A stretch of 64,000 nt of DNA from Lutjanus erythropterus (lineage: Eukaryota > Chordata > Actinopteri > Lutjaniformes > Lutjanidae), in NCBI GenBank assembly GCA_020091685.1, contig CM034591.1, positions 10,364,833 through 10,428,832 of the forward strand, read 5' to 3'. Below the pieces are notes generated by a model. It did not search any database. It was given only the letters and a program-made list of their open reading frames with translations, and was not told the origin of the DNA. Of this stretch, positions 1-11,400 are shown piece by piece (position 1 is the stretch's first letter; every line of letters begins with the position of its first letter). Position numbers and translations under genes: made by a program.

Positions 1-3000
1 CCATCTTCACCGAGCAGACAGGACAACTTGACTCAGTGAAATGATTTTACTCACTCTGCAGCTACTTCTGGAGCTTTGCAGCCCACTGACAGACTGCTCG
101 CCTAGAAAAATCTGTCGCCTTCAGGGTCTCCGACTGATTCAAATCTTCAACTTTCTGGGGCAGCACGACTAAAGATATAAATCTTTGAAAACATGCCATG
201 AATATATGCTTTTTAAATGTTAAGGGCATCCTGAAACGGCAAAGCAAATTGTGTATTTTTTGGAGAAATGGATGAATATTCATTTGCTGCTGTAAATTAC
301 AGGCTCCATGTTCATGGTAGCGAAGCTGTATGACACAGACAAATAAGCTGTCAGGGTTTGGGCACACAGTTAGTAGGATCAATTCGTTGTTGATTTTTGA
401 TATTTCCATGGGATTTTTATCAGCTCGTTCTCATTTTCAGGTCGTCAAATGCCCCTCAGCGTCTCATACAGATGCTCAAGGGTCTATAATGGGATGCACC
501 AGGCTAACTTTAGTGTAAATCCATCTGCATCTGGTGACGTAGTATAAAGAACATGAAATGTCTGCAGACGTTGGGGTGGATGGATGAGAACAAACAAACA
601 CAGGACTTTCACCCAGGAGGTGTGAAACTAAAAGTAGGCATTATTTAAAGTTACAGTTAAAGATGCTGATGTTTGACGACCTGGGATGAGAATGGGTTTG
701 ATTTATTGACAGGAAGAGAAATGCAGACCTTTTTACATTGCAGATATTCTGAATTTTTCTTATACTGCTTGGTGTAATATTATTCCTCTGTGACAGACTT
801 CCGTTGTTTAATAGTTTTAAAATTATTAAAACACATCTTGGAGTCTCACTGTTGCCCCGGGTGACATATTCCCTCTTTACGATGAAGCTGGACACTTTAA
901 TTTTTGAGTGTCCACATTCACCGTCCTGCTACCATGAAATTCTTGACTAGCGCAGCAAATGTGTATTAATCATCAGCTGAAAGTCGTCCCTTGTGGCCTG
1001 TCTTTTTTTATTTTCATCTTCAGTAGGAACAAACTGGCTCGGGGCTGGGAGCCAGATGAAGTTGAAGTATTGTGAGACAGACTAACATGTTGTTGTTTTT
1101 GGGCTTTTCATTATTTGTTTGACAGTAAGAAGTCTATTTTGAAATGAAGGTTTTATTGGCGTGTCTGGACTAACTCCTGTTCTCCCTGTTTTCTCCAGGC
1201 CTCTGGAAACCACACCTTTGTCCAGCTGAAGTGAGGTTTGCCAAGCTCTTCATTAATTTAATCAGGTTTATTTAATGGACAAATGTGCATTACTATAAAC
1301 AAACAGTATTTATATCTCCTCCCGATCGTCTGTTGGGGGGGAGTGCGAGTTGAAACCATCTTGCTGTCGACAATCTGAGCTCATCCTTGGCAACTATTGC
1401 GGTACCATCTTAGCACTTCAAAAACAAACCTCATGCAAAGCCTAGTCAAACTCTATGGATCATAATTGCTGAGGAAAATTGACGAATTGAAGTTACCGTT
1501 GTTAAGCTAGTCCTTCCATGGGGTTAACCGCTGCTCCTGGGAGGTTTAGAAGCGTTAAGAGTCATTGCATGTTAGTCTTTTTGGCATGAATTTAGAACGC
1601 AGAGTTCTGTGTATCCTAATTTTTCTTAGTGTTTGTGTTGCCTCTTTACCTTGGCCTAGACAGCGAAATGTTTTGTTTTCCTGTAGAACCTTGGTCTTAC
1701 CTCTGTGAAAGCTAGGCTGTTGTGTAAATGGCTTATCTCGCATGGACCTTGTGAATGCATCCTTACGTTCTATGACAACCCCCAGTCCCTATGATCATAT
1801 CAATGTCTGTCATTATTTGAGCAAAGGAAAGTACAAGTATTTTTGTACTTTTTGCGTAATGTATATTTATGCATTTTTGTGCAACTAAATAATGAACCTG
1901 TATAAGTTGGATGTTTAGTCGTCTTCTTGTGTTTTTGGTGTTACTTTTTGATCCTATAATCCTGTTGAAGTAGTTTTAAAGAGGAAAAAAGTGCAATTTG
2001 TTTAAAGGGGAAGTGGGTATCTTGTCAAAAAATGGTATTCTGAACGTGGCTTGTGCCATTCTGCTAAAATGAGATTGCTGTAAAACGATCTGTCAGAATG
2101 TGAAACTGGACTACAAACGTAAAAGGGTTGATTTATTTGGGGGTGGGGCCATTTTGAAATGGGACGCAGGATTAGAGCGATGGAGGAATTTAGTTTGTGG
2201 TTTAGAACATGTTTGTCTTTGTATCTGCTGTGCATAAGATGTAAAAAATATTCCCATCTTATGAATAAAAGAAGTGAATGCATTTCTGTGTTTGGGCATC
2301 TGTCATTTTATCACTGCAGGAGGCGAGTCGGCGGCCAATCGCAGCTAACAAACGCTCCGACATTGTATGCTAACTCAGAGAAATTGAAGTGTGCGGTCAT
2401 CAGATGTTGACATCAATGATTCATGCCAACTTTTCATTTGTAATGCACCGTTGCATTAGTGTCTCTCTGCATCATGCGTTCAGCTGACCTCCACACTCTG
2501 CCCTCATAAGCTGGTAAGATGCTCTGCTGCTCAGCCGACCGTGACGGCTCCTCCAGGGACTCTTAAGTGACTGTTCCCAATACCACCAGCTGCTTAATTG
2601 TAGTGATGACGGTGCCGCTGGTTTACTGTGAAACATTTGTCCATATTGTGTGCCAATTAATTTATGGTTTATGAAGGACTGGTATTGTCCCAAATGTTGA
2701 GAACAAAGGGAACGCTTTGCACATCCATTTAATGAGACCAACGGATCAAAAATTTGGAAAAGGACTCTCACACACTACCTAACTTGCAATATAACATTTA
2801 TTTGCAACAATTTGGTAATAGACCTTTCATCAGGCTTTGTGTCAAAGAGAAGCCATCTTAAAAAGGGAGTGGTTGTTGGTCTGCAACCAATCACATTTCC
2901 TCTGTGCAAAAAAAAGACGAAAAAAAAAACAACCCACATCTAAACAATTGTTAGCTGGATGAAGGTTTAGTACCAAAAAGTTGGCAATAAATTTTATATT

Positions 3001-6000
3001 GCAAGTGTGCAGGAGTCCTTTTGCAACTCTTGTGTCCAAAATAATGCCTTTTACAACATTTTGTACTTATACCTACTGGTGGATGAAGTATTCTAATCTG
3101 TTACTTAAATACTAATACTTCACTGTAAAAAATACTCTGGTGCCTGTATTGAAAATGTTAAGAAAAAGCAGGTAAAATCAGGACAATGCACTTATAGTAT
3201 TAAAAGTCCTCATGCAAAAAAATGTCTCCTGACTGTTATGACATGGTATGTTATATCATCAGCTTCGTATGACCTGTGTATTAATGTAAAAGCAGGATTT
3301 TAGTATTCAAGTTGATTGAGGTGGAGCTCATTTTTAATTATCTGTATAGGACTACCGCTGATTTTTTTTATTATGTAATAATCTGATTATTTTCCCCATT
3401 AATCTATTGATTATTTGGTTTGTAAATGAGGCCAATCTGACGCCTTCACAAAGCTTGTTTTGTCCAACCAAGAGTGAAAACCTCAAAATTATTAACGCAT
3501 TCAAATCATTGAAAGTAAAAACTGTAAATCTTCACATTTGAGAAGTTGGAACCATGAAATATTAGTTTGTTACTTAATTATCAAAATCGTTGCCTTTTTG
3601 TCAATATGCTAAAGGATTAATCATCTAATAGCTGTGCTGCTTGAACTGTTGGGTAGTTAATTCATAACAAAGCATCACGAACTTTTATGTTTTGTGTGCA
3701 AAACTCTTAATCTGTGAAGTAAAAAAGACATTATTTACCTCAAAGTACAAGTATAAAGTGCCATTAAAAGAAAAGATTCAGGTAAATTGCAAATACTTGG
3801 TAAGTATAAATACAAGTATAAGTACAATACTTGAGTCCAAGACTGACAATACTGAACGGCACCTTCATCTGTGTGGTACATTTCTGTTTCTTAAATCTTT
3901 TACATCTGCATCCAAAGAGTGATAGCTTGAAGTTTAACCTTTAATATCATGGTATTATTGGTTGAAATGTATTTGATGTCTGGATTTCTAGTTTTTTTGT
4001 CCATTTCATCCAAAAATTTGGATGGGAGAACAAAGGACACTTGTGCAAAAACATCGATTGACTGATTTTGATCATTAAGTTAATTATCAAGCAAAACTGA
4101 ACCAGCTGTTCACATTCTTTTTTTTTTCCCAGACAAAAGAAGAAATTTAAAGACATCACCCTGAGCTCTGAGAAACTGATGGATATCCTCACTATTTTTT
4201 TTGGACATTTTCTAAACTAAACAATTAGAAAAATCATCCACAGATGAATCGATGATGAAGATAATCGATATTTTGCAGCTCTGAAGGGGATTCTGTGATG
4301 CATCAGTGCGTGTTGACGAAGTCTAACAGAGAACTGATCAATTAAATGTTGAGAGTTGAACAACATGGTTCAGAAGAAGCAAGTATTTCTCAAGAATCAT
4401 CCACTTGCCCTTCAAAAACGGGTCATTTGACATCACTTTCTCACAGAATATTTGGATTGACATGAAATCAATAGAGTGCGAAGACGGGGACGCTTCGGAT
4501 TGGAAGGCACAGCATTTGCTTTTCTCTGCTGTTTTCATCTGCAGACACAAACTGCATCCCAGCATCAGATATAGACATACTGTCCTTATATTAGTATTTA
4601 AAGGTATTTAATATTTTGTTATTTTGTTATCTTGTTAATTTCCTTCAAGAAAGATGCTCAGCATGCCATGTTCAGTTTATGTATTCTTTGTGTGTTGGAG
4701 AGGGTCGGTGGGTTCAGGGATCAACATTTTCCTTCAGGAGCTAAAAAAGCTTCTACTGCAAAATTAAGACATTCACATCAAGTAAATCAACAGTTAATTT
4801 AAGGGTTACAGCAAAATCAGACAACATAATAGTAGCTCTTTTACGTAATAAATATGCTGGCATTTCTGTTTCCATCATTTGTGTGAGAAATTATCTAAAT
4901 GGATGAAGCCCTTCGTCTCTTAGAAACAGGAGGGATCTAGACCAACATCTTTCGAGAAAGAGGTCCCAGTGTGATATGCAATCAAATCTGTTCGAATGAA
5001 AATACAGTCATCATCATTTTTTACCATTCACAGAAATTTTGGAGATTTTTTTTTTCTTTTTTGCATCTTAAATAATTCTATCATACACATCTTTGTATGG
5101 TATATGAACTGAAATAAACATGTTGATAACTACTTCTCGTGGAAACAATACACTGTAAATTCATCACAATGCAAAAAACAGCACTGCAGCTATGCCACAA
5201 CAGTGTTTAAATTATAAATATGTAGAATATAAGGAGGAAAAAACAGCTTTTTTTGGTTCAGCAACAAAAACAACAGGAAGCTCGAGCAAAGAGGAGATTT
5301 TTTTTTTTTTAAATAGGACTTTGTTGCCCTCTAGTGGCCCAACATCAACATGACCAGTTGTCTGGGCCGGGCTGGCCCTCTGTGTCTGGGGGCCGCAAGC
5401 GAGATTCGTTTGGGGGCCCTGCCTCACAGTGGATGGACAGTAAAGTCCTAGCTTATGCAGTTTTAACCCTTGCATGCATTTTATTTGTACGTCTATCAAC
5501 ATGATTGGCTGCAGTTCTTTTACTGATAATTACATGCGCTTCCTGAAGCGCTCAAAGTAAAGCTGGCTGTTGTGATCTGATGTTTTCTTAATTTTGAGGT
5601 CTATATTCAAAGCTTCATCTTAACCATCAAGGTCAGTTTGTTGTAAAGAAAGACATATTATAACCACAGGCAACTTATAGTTAATTTCCAGGACAGGTGA
5701 GCTTGGTCTCTGTAGTAAGTTAAAGGAATCTACTCTATAGATAAATGTCTCTTTTATCAGCTCTGCTCTCACCTTAAGATAAAATCAACATTTTAACATA
5801 TGCATAAAACTGAATCACGCTGAAACTGACTGAAAGTCCTCACATGGTAAACGACAAAATGTGCAGTCACAAACATTAGACCCCACATGTAATCTGCATT
5901 TTTCCAGCCAACACGTTGGAGTGCATTATCAGTTTAAAGTGGAACAAGCGAGGTTTCTAATTTGATGTTTTATTTGTGCACTTGTCTGCTAAAATTCTTT

Positions 6001-6775
6001 GTCCTGACTGAACTCAGTCTGCTGCTGCTGCTGTACAGACTTTATTTCACACACAGATCAATAACTTTTCATCTAATCCAGTCTCAAATTCAGTTAGGTG
6101 ACAGCTCTCATCTCTGATTACATTTTCACAAAGTCTTTCTTATTAAGCGTCACTTCGACTTGAAGCACGAAGCTCATAACGCAGTCACTTAACTGGACTC
6201 ACATTTTACCTGCACTGCTGTTACTGTTACTGCTGCTGCTGCTGTGTGTAATGTTTTTTTGTTAGTGGAAAACTCTTCACATCTTAACCTCGGACCTTCC
6301 TTGAACCTTAACGTGTAATAAGAGCTTTTCCACCATACTGTACTACTGTACTATATTGTATGTTTCCACATTTGTTCTATTGGAGATGCAATAATTAGTC
6401 AATTAATCGATTAGCCGATCGAAAGAGAATTAACTGCCAACTATTTTGCTAATTGATTAATTGTTTCAGTCATTGAAGATGTAACTTTGGGCTCTAAGAG
6501 ACTGTGATGAGCACATTTTACATTTTAGACCATAGATTATAGACTAAGCGATTAATCAATCATACATAAATAATTGTTAGTTGCAGCTCTAGTATGACAA
6601 TTTTTTTTAGCTGCTTTTATGTCTTGGCGAGCTAAAGACCAAAACTGACAATGACTATTAATGTAAATTGACTCTGCAATATAAACATTCACTCAGGTTT
6701 AATTTCATTCATCTCATTCTGTGCAACACCAAAATTTCCCCACATGTAATGGTGTGAATTTGTTGAATCTGCTTA
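1..6775. other. AT-rich flanking DNA, no confident gene
   Basis: I see no convincing gene here. The open frames are short, AT-rich and lack family motifs. Dispersed copies of the fish repeat with termini like GCAGCTCT and internal ATTAATCGATT words occur near 4203-4282 and 6384-6594. Around 2740-2850 the antisense strand reads CCTGATGAAAGGTCTA followed by a TTGCAAATAAA-like stretch, which resembles the ends of Penelope-type relics, but this is weak. Short CTG runs lie near 6017-6033 and 6229-6243. A possible terminal exon at 1199-1234 is listed under findings. Confidence 0.5.
6384..6594. repeat. Dispersed element of the AATCGATTA / GCAGCTCT family
   Basis: The copy opens with GAGATGCAATAATTAGTC and AATTAATCGATTAGCCGATC and closes with TTAGTTGCAGCTCTAG, so the ends are roughly inverted copies of each other. 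Related copies lie at about 10505-10822, 13153-13480 and 62039-62340 in this window. The recurrence and inverted ends suggest a non-autonomous DNA transposon. I cannot name the superfamily from sequence alone. Confidence 0.5.
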
Positions 6776-6976
6776 TTGCTTATATTGCAGGCTATAAATT
6801 GTTCTAATATATTTTTATATCTCCTGTCCATTACGTCTCTTCCTCTTTATATTGCTTGGTTACCTATTTTTATTGATGTTTTTCTATTTAATTTTGCCAT
6901 CCACTTGCTGCTGTTACATTGCAAATTTCCCCGTTGTGGGATTAATAAAGGAATATCTTATCTTATTTTAGCTTAG
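6776..6976 (+). mobile_element. LINE 3' end relic
   Basis: The segment reads like the 3' tail of a fish non-LTR retrotransposon. It has the phrase CCCGTTGTGGGATTAATAAA followed by a decaying run of TCTTAT units, the usual way such LINE tails end. The 66-codon open frame across it has no conserved reverse-transcriptase motif and is taken as incidental. Only the tail is present, consistent with a 5'-truncated insertion. Confidence 0.5.
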
Positions 6977-7125
6977 CTTAGTTTAAGACAATGAAGTTTC
7001 TGGCTATTATTGCACCCGTTTTAACATGGAACTTCCAAAGCAGAGTACACAGTGAGTATAGGGGTCAGAAACAGAGATTCACAAACCAGGCCCTCGAAAC
7101 ATAGGAATGACCTTGCTGCGTCCAG

Positions 7126-7318
7126 TTCTGGGCCTGAAAGCCGCACGGCAAAACTACACAGAGAAACTGCAGTGATGGTGAAAACTGCACAGCACGTCAC
7201 CTGGACGGAGCTGCCACCCATGGAGGACCTCTACATCCAGCAGCGCAGGAAGAAGGTCAACAGGATCATCGGAGACCCCAAACCACCGACCACCACCAGG
7301 CTCAAGGACAGGTCATAA
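7126..7318 (+). CDS. Possible terminal coding exon of an unidentified gene
   Basis: This is a GC-rich, coding-like block in AT-rich surroundings. From a possible acceptor (GCTGCGTCCAG ending at 7125) the frame stays open to TAA at 7316-7318, about 63 codons. Third positions over the last 40 codons are mostly G or C. The C-terminal part is basic and hydrophilic, with the motif MEDLYIQQRRKKVNRI and a proline/threonine-rich end. I do not recognise the family. It lies about 1.1 kb upstream of the cpeb1 start on the same strand, so it could be the 3' end of the upstream neighbour. The pyrimidine tract before the acceptor is only moderate, so this could be a retained fragment instead. Confidence 0.35.
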
Positions 7319-7504
7319 GACTGCTGAAGTCACTATGTCACTTTACTCACCTGAAAGTGAAAGAGTAGCACTTGTTGCTCTTTCATTGCTTAAGTAAACC
7401 CCTGAACTGCTCAGTGGCTAACAGATCAGTTTAACAGTTCATCTTCCTGTATCCTTGCTTTGGGCATATGACCAGCCAGTATCTACTGACCCTCATACTG
7501 ATCG

Positions 7505-7817
7505 AAGGTCGGGTTTAGTTGTTTTGGTCCACAAAACACAGCTGGAGTTTCACAGGAAAACAGAATCTCCCAAACAACCAAATAAAGATCATAATATGCC
7601 CCCATACTGCTGGTCTCCTAAAGTCCCAGCATGCCAAGTTGACTTTTTGAAAACTGGTCACCATTCACTTCCATTGTTTGGGAGATCCTGCAACGCTGTT
7701 TTCCTGTGAAACTCCAGCGGTGTTTTGTGGACTAAAAAACTAAACCTGACCCTCAGTCGGCAGGAGGTTGGGTAGATAATGACTGAATTTTCATTTTTGG
7801 GTCCGCTATCCCATTAA
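7505..7817. mobile_element. Foldback (inverted-repeat) element
   Basis: The word TTTCACAGGAAAACAG near 7548 has its reverse complement CTGTTTTCCTGTGAAA at about 7695-7710, and the match continues outward (GGTTTAGTT... against ...AACTAAACC). The right side ends CTATCCCATTAA at 7817, the same terminus as the two TTAA-flanked elements at 12902 and 29845. No matching left terminus is visible, so this looks like a 5'-truncated or rearranged member of that family. Confidence 0.5.
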
Positions 7818-8249
7818 GAATGGAGAGGTCACCACCTTATTTGACCACAAACCACAAACATTATAAACTAAAAGTGCACTGCTGTGAGTGGCTAGTTTTT
7901 GCTCTGTCCCTTTAATTGCAGACTCATCTATGAGGAAGACATAAACATCATTAATAACTCAGAAATCATTATTATTGAAATGCCTTAACTGTTGCATTAA
8001 TTACCATATTGTTCTTGCATGAAAGATAATGTTAAAGTATATGAATGAATTATGAAATCATGTGTGAATTAGAGATCATTCATGTACCCTTACCATAAAG
8101 CGTTAAAAAAAAAAAGAAATTAAATATTCTAAATATATAAATAAAAATATTAAGAACATAATTCAAAGACATTCACAGTTGAAATACTTTAACGGACCAG
8201 TTTCTGAGCATTTAAAAAAATATATATTTAAATTTTAAATCTATGGTGG

Positions 8250-8296
8250 CACGTGATTTGTATTTTTGCGGTCAGCCCTTTGATGTGGAGCACGTG
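8250..8296 (+). promoter_or_regulatory. Two CACGTG E-boxes upstream of cpeb1
   Basis: Perfect palindromic CACGTG sites occur at 8250-8255 and 8291-8296, 41 bp apart, about 165-210 bp before the cpeb1 ATG. Such sites bind basic helix-loop-helix factors in general. An AT-rich TATATATTTAAA-like stretch lies just upstream near 8220. Placing the promoter here is inference; no transcription start can be read from sequence. Confidence 0.35.
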
Positions 8297-8337
8297 AACA
8301 GTTTGAGGCCCTCGAGCCGCAGTCATTCGTCAGCGCC

Positions 8338-8433
8338 ATGCTCGAGCACACGTTCACTAAATTAAGACAAATTAGCAGCAGCAGACTTCATAAATATGAC
8401 CTCAAACTGCAGCCAGCCGTTGATACTGTGTGA
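8338..8433 (+). CDS. Upstream open reading frame in the putative cpeb1 5' leader
   Basis: An ATG in the context GCGCCATGC at 8338 opens a 31-codon frame that stops with TGA at 8431-8433, 26 nt before the cpeb1 initiator at 8460. If transcription starts upstream of 8338, ribosomes would meet this frame first, and it could dampen cpeb1 translation. It has no recognisable domain and may be chance. Confidence 0.3.
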   Translation: MLEHTFTKLRQISSSRLHKYDLKLQPAVDTV

Positions 8434-8459
8434 TTTCTCATAGGCTGTCAGTCCACATC

Positions 8460-8474
8460 ATGGCGTTTTCCCTG
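8460..8474 (+). CDS. cpeb1: cpeb1 coding exon 1
   Basis: Encodes MAFSL, against MALSL in human CPEB1, and ends at CTG before the donor GTGAGT in phase 0. The ATG is in the context ATCATGG. The following intron is only 213 bp. Confidence 0.88.
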
Positions 8475-11400
8475 GTGAGTGAAAAAAACACATTAAAACG
8501 GTTAATTAAATTAAATTTGGGTGTCGTTGAACTTTTGTGTGTCATGAAACTACCACCGACCTCTCCTCTACATTAAAACTTCCAAGTCCAACTCTAAAAA
8601 CTCACCAGAAGTGTTTTAAAAGTCAGTTTTCATGTGTCATAACTCTGTAGCATGAATGCAGGGTTAATTTTTCGTGTCCTCCTGCAGAGAAACGACCCCC
8701 GCAGGCCGAACAGCCCGGACTCCGAGTCTCCGGCCCTGTCCACCTGCAGCAACGCGGATATCTTCCGCAGGATGAACACCATGCTGGGCAACGCTCTGGA
8801 CTTCACCGGTGTTTGCACCACACCCAACAACACCAAGGGCAGGGCAGACATACTGTGTGGTAAAGTCTTATTCATGCTTCAGTCTGCTGCAGCAGGTGGA
8901 AACTGCAGGGCTGCAAACTTTAAACTCATTTGGTTTGACATTAGACAAAAATACTATACTTTTTACTTAACTATATTTAATAGCAGTAGTCACTAGTTAC
9001 GCTTTAGAGTTTGCACTGCAAACCTCTAATAAGCTGATAAAATACATTATTAAAGACTAAATCCCTGTGCAAGTGGATTGCTTGCTTGCACAGGACAAAT
9101 AAGAATGCCACGTCAAGTCTAGCGACCAAGCAAATGGTAAAAATTGATTGATCATTGAAGTAATGCTTAATGAAAATAGCACTTTGCTTATGAAGATATT
9201 AAACTGAATGTCTTTGGGGTTTAGACCGACAGAATAAAACATGATCTTGGACCAGGAGTGAGCACCCTGCAGCTCTGGAGCTGCATGCGGCCCTTCTGCC
9301 CCTCTCCAGTGGCTCTCTGTGGCTATGGCAAAACATCATATGGACATGAATAACTTTTTTGTAATTTTTATATATCATCATAATGGTAATTATTACCTTC
9401 TCCACTTGTAAAAATGTGCTGCCTATAGACCAAATAAAAAGTTCTAATATTTCAAAAACTAAAATTTGCTTCGCTGCCTACACGGTCTACGGCTCAACAC
9501 CTTTTTCTCTAATTTTTGCCGCTAGCTAGTCTTGAATCTCTCTGCTAACTATGGATGCCAAATCCAGAAAAGATTAAATGGTTTCACCTCCAGCCATTTT
9601 TTCCCTTTTTTTGATTTTTTGTTTTGGCTAGAATGGTTCTGACATTTTATGGATCTAGATTAAACATGACCATTAATTTTAGTCTTTGATTTGATGGCTG
9701 CTAATAAATAAGACAGTTTGTACAGGGGCAAGTGAAAATTGACTCTTGGCAAGTAAATTTCTGTGTTCATTTTCATGTTTTAAGATGTCGAGTTTAAAGT
9801 TTCACCAAAGACATTTTCCTCTAAACTTTTTACATGGAAGCAAATTAATAAGTAGGGTTGTTAATGATTAATCATTAATCGATGAATTGCTGACTGAAAA
9901 TATATTAATCAATAATCTAGAAATGGCAGTAATTTCAAGTTGTTTGTCATTTCTTTGCTTCTGCTGGAGCCATTTGTTGAGTAATGAAACTTAAAATTAT
10001 GGAAACAACAGTGTATTTTAATTATCAATGATCACTGGAACAAAATTTGCAACTTTTTTTTGTAATTTTCACGTGCTGTTGCAACTTGCAAAAAATGCCT
10101 TAAAACATTGCAACTTGCATTGCAGTTTTTTAGACAGGCTGCTGTGAAATTGGGCATTTCAGGTGGCAACAATCCCCAAAAAAGCCCTCAAAATCCTGGA
10201 GGGACTGATAGATATTTCGTGTTCTATTTAATGCAAAATAACATGACTGAAACTGTACGATTAACCCACATGGAGAACACAATAACAGCAGGAAGTTTAT
10301 GATTTGAGCAGAGTTCCTATGAATATTTCATCAGATTAGTTTTCCTCTTTTGGGGATTTTTTTAATGCAATTCTTTTTATTCTGGATCATAAATGATTAA
10401 TAAGGTTCTTTTTTGATAAATTCAGGGTTTTATTCTCTTTAATGGTTGGCCATTGTTCTATTAGATCTTTAGTAGTTTACACAGTGGATTTTTTTTTGTA
10501 GGACTGCATTTAACAATTTTCATTGTTTATTAATCTGTCAATTATTTTTTGATAATTGATTGAGGAACACTGATCAACATTTGCTGTCACTTTAAAGACC
10601 AAACTACCAAAGGTCCATCCTCAAATGTCTTTTTTTTTTTTTTTACACAACCCAGAGATATTCAGTTTACTGTTGTAGGAGAATAGAAACCAGAAAATAT
10701 TCAATTTTAATCTGAAAATCAGACTTTTTCCCCCAAAAAATACTTTAGTAGTTTAATTGATTATTAGTAGTTGGCAATAAATGTACTAGTTGACAACTAA
10801 TCGATTAATCGTTGCGGCTCTAATTTTGTTTTAAGGTGAAAAGTTGAATCCCCATCAATGGAGGAGCCCCATTTTACTTTCTCAGCCAGAGTTTCCATCT
10901 GTTACCTCCTTCACCTTGTCATTATCATTCGGGTGCCAGCAGCTGATTCATGCTGCATCGCTGCTCTGCAGCATTGCAGCACTTCTAAGTGTTTTTTTTT
11001 TTTTTTTGCCCCAAGAGTGAGATTTGCCAAGATTTAAGCTCAGCACGATGCCTGTGTCCTTTACTGAATTAATTTACTAAAGGCTTGTCCACACTTGTAA
11101 CTTGCACTCTTAATCTACATGATTATGAAGGTTTTATTCAGCCTGACATAAGCAGCAGTATAGCACTGATGTTCCATAAGTTTTAAGTGATACTTCAGTG
11201 ACTTGTATCTTGAGGTAAACTGAGTTAAACTTCTGGTGTGGCCTCTCTGGCCCGGCACCCCAGCTTGGTGTTGCTGAATCAGGGCTGTAGCTGGCAGCTG
11301 GATGCTTTCCAGGCCTGGAGAGGGAAGGGAGGAGCTGGCGGTGCAAATCGCTCCGTCCTCAACATCTGATCAGTCAGCTGCTTCTGCCACAGCGAGCCTC

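Noticed and set aside
62..409. 115-codon minus-strand frame at the left edge
   Set aside because: No domain, no coding-type third-position bias and no splice signals that fit.
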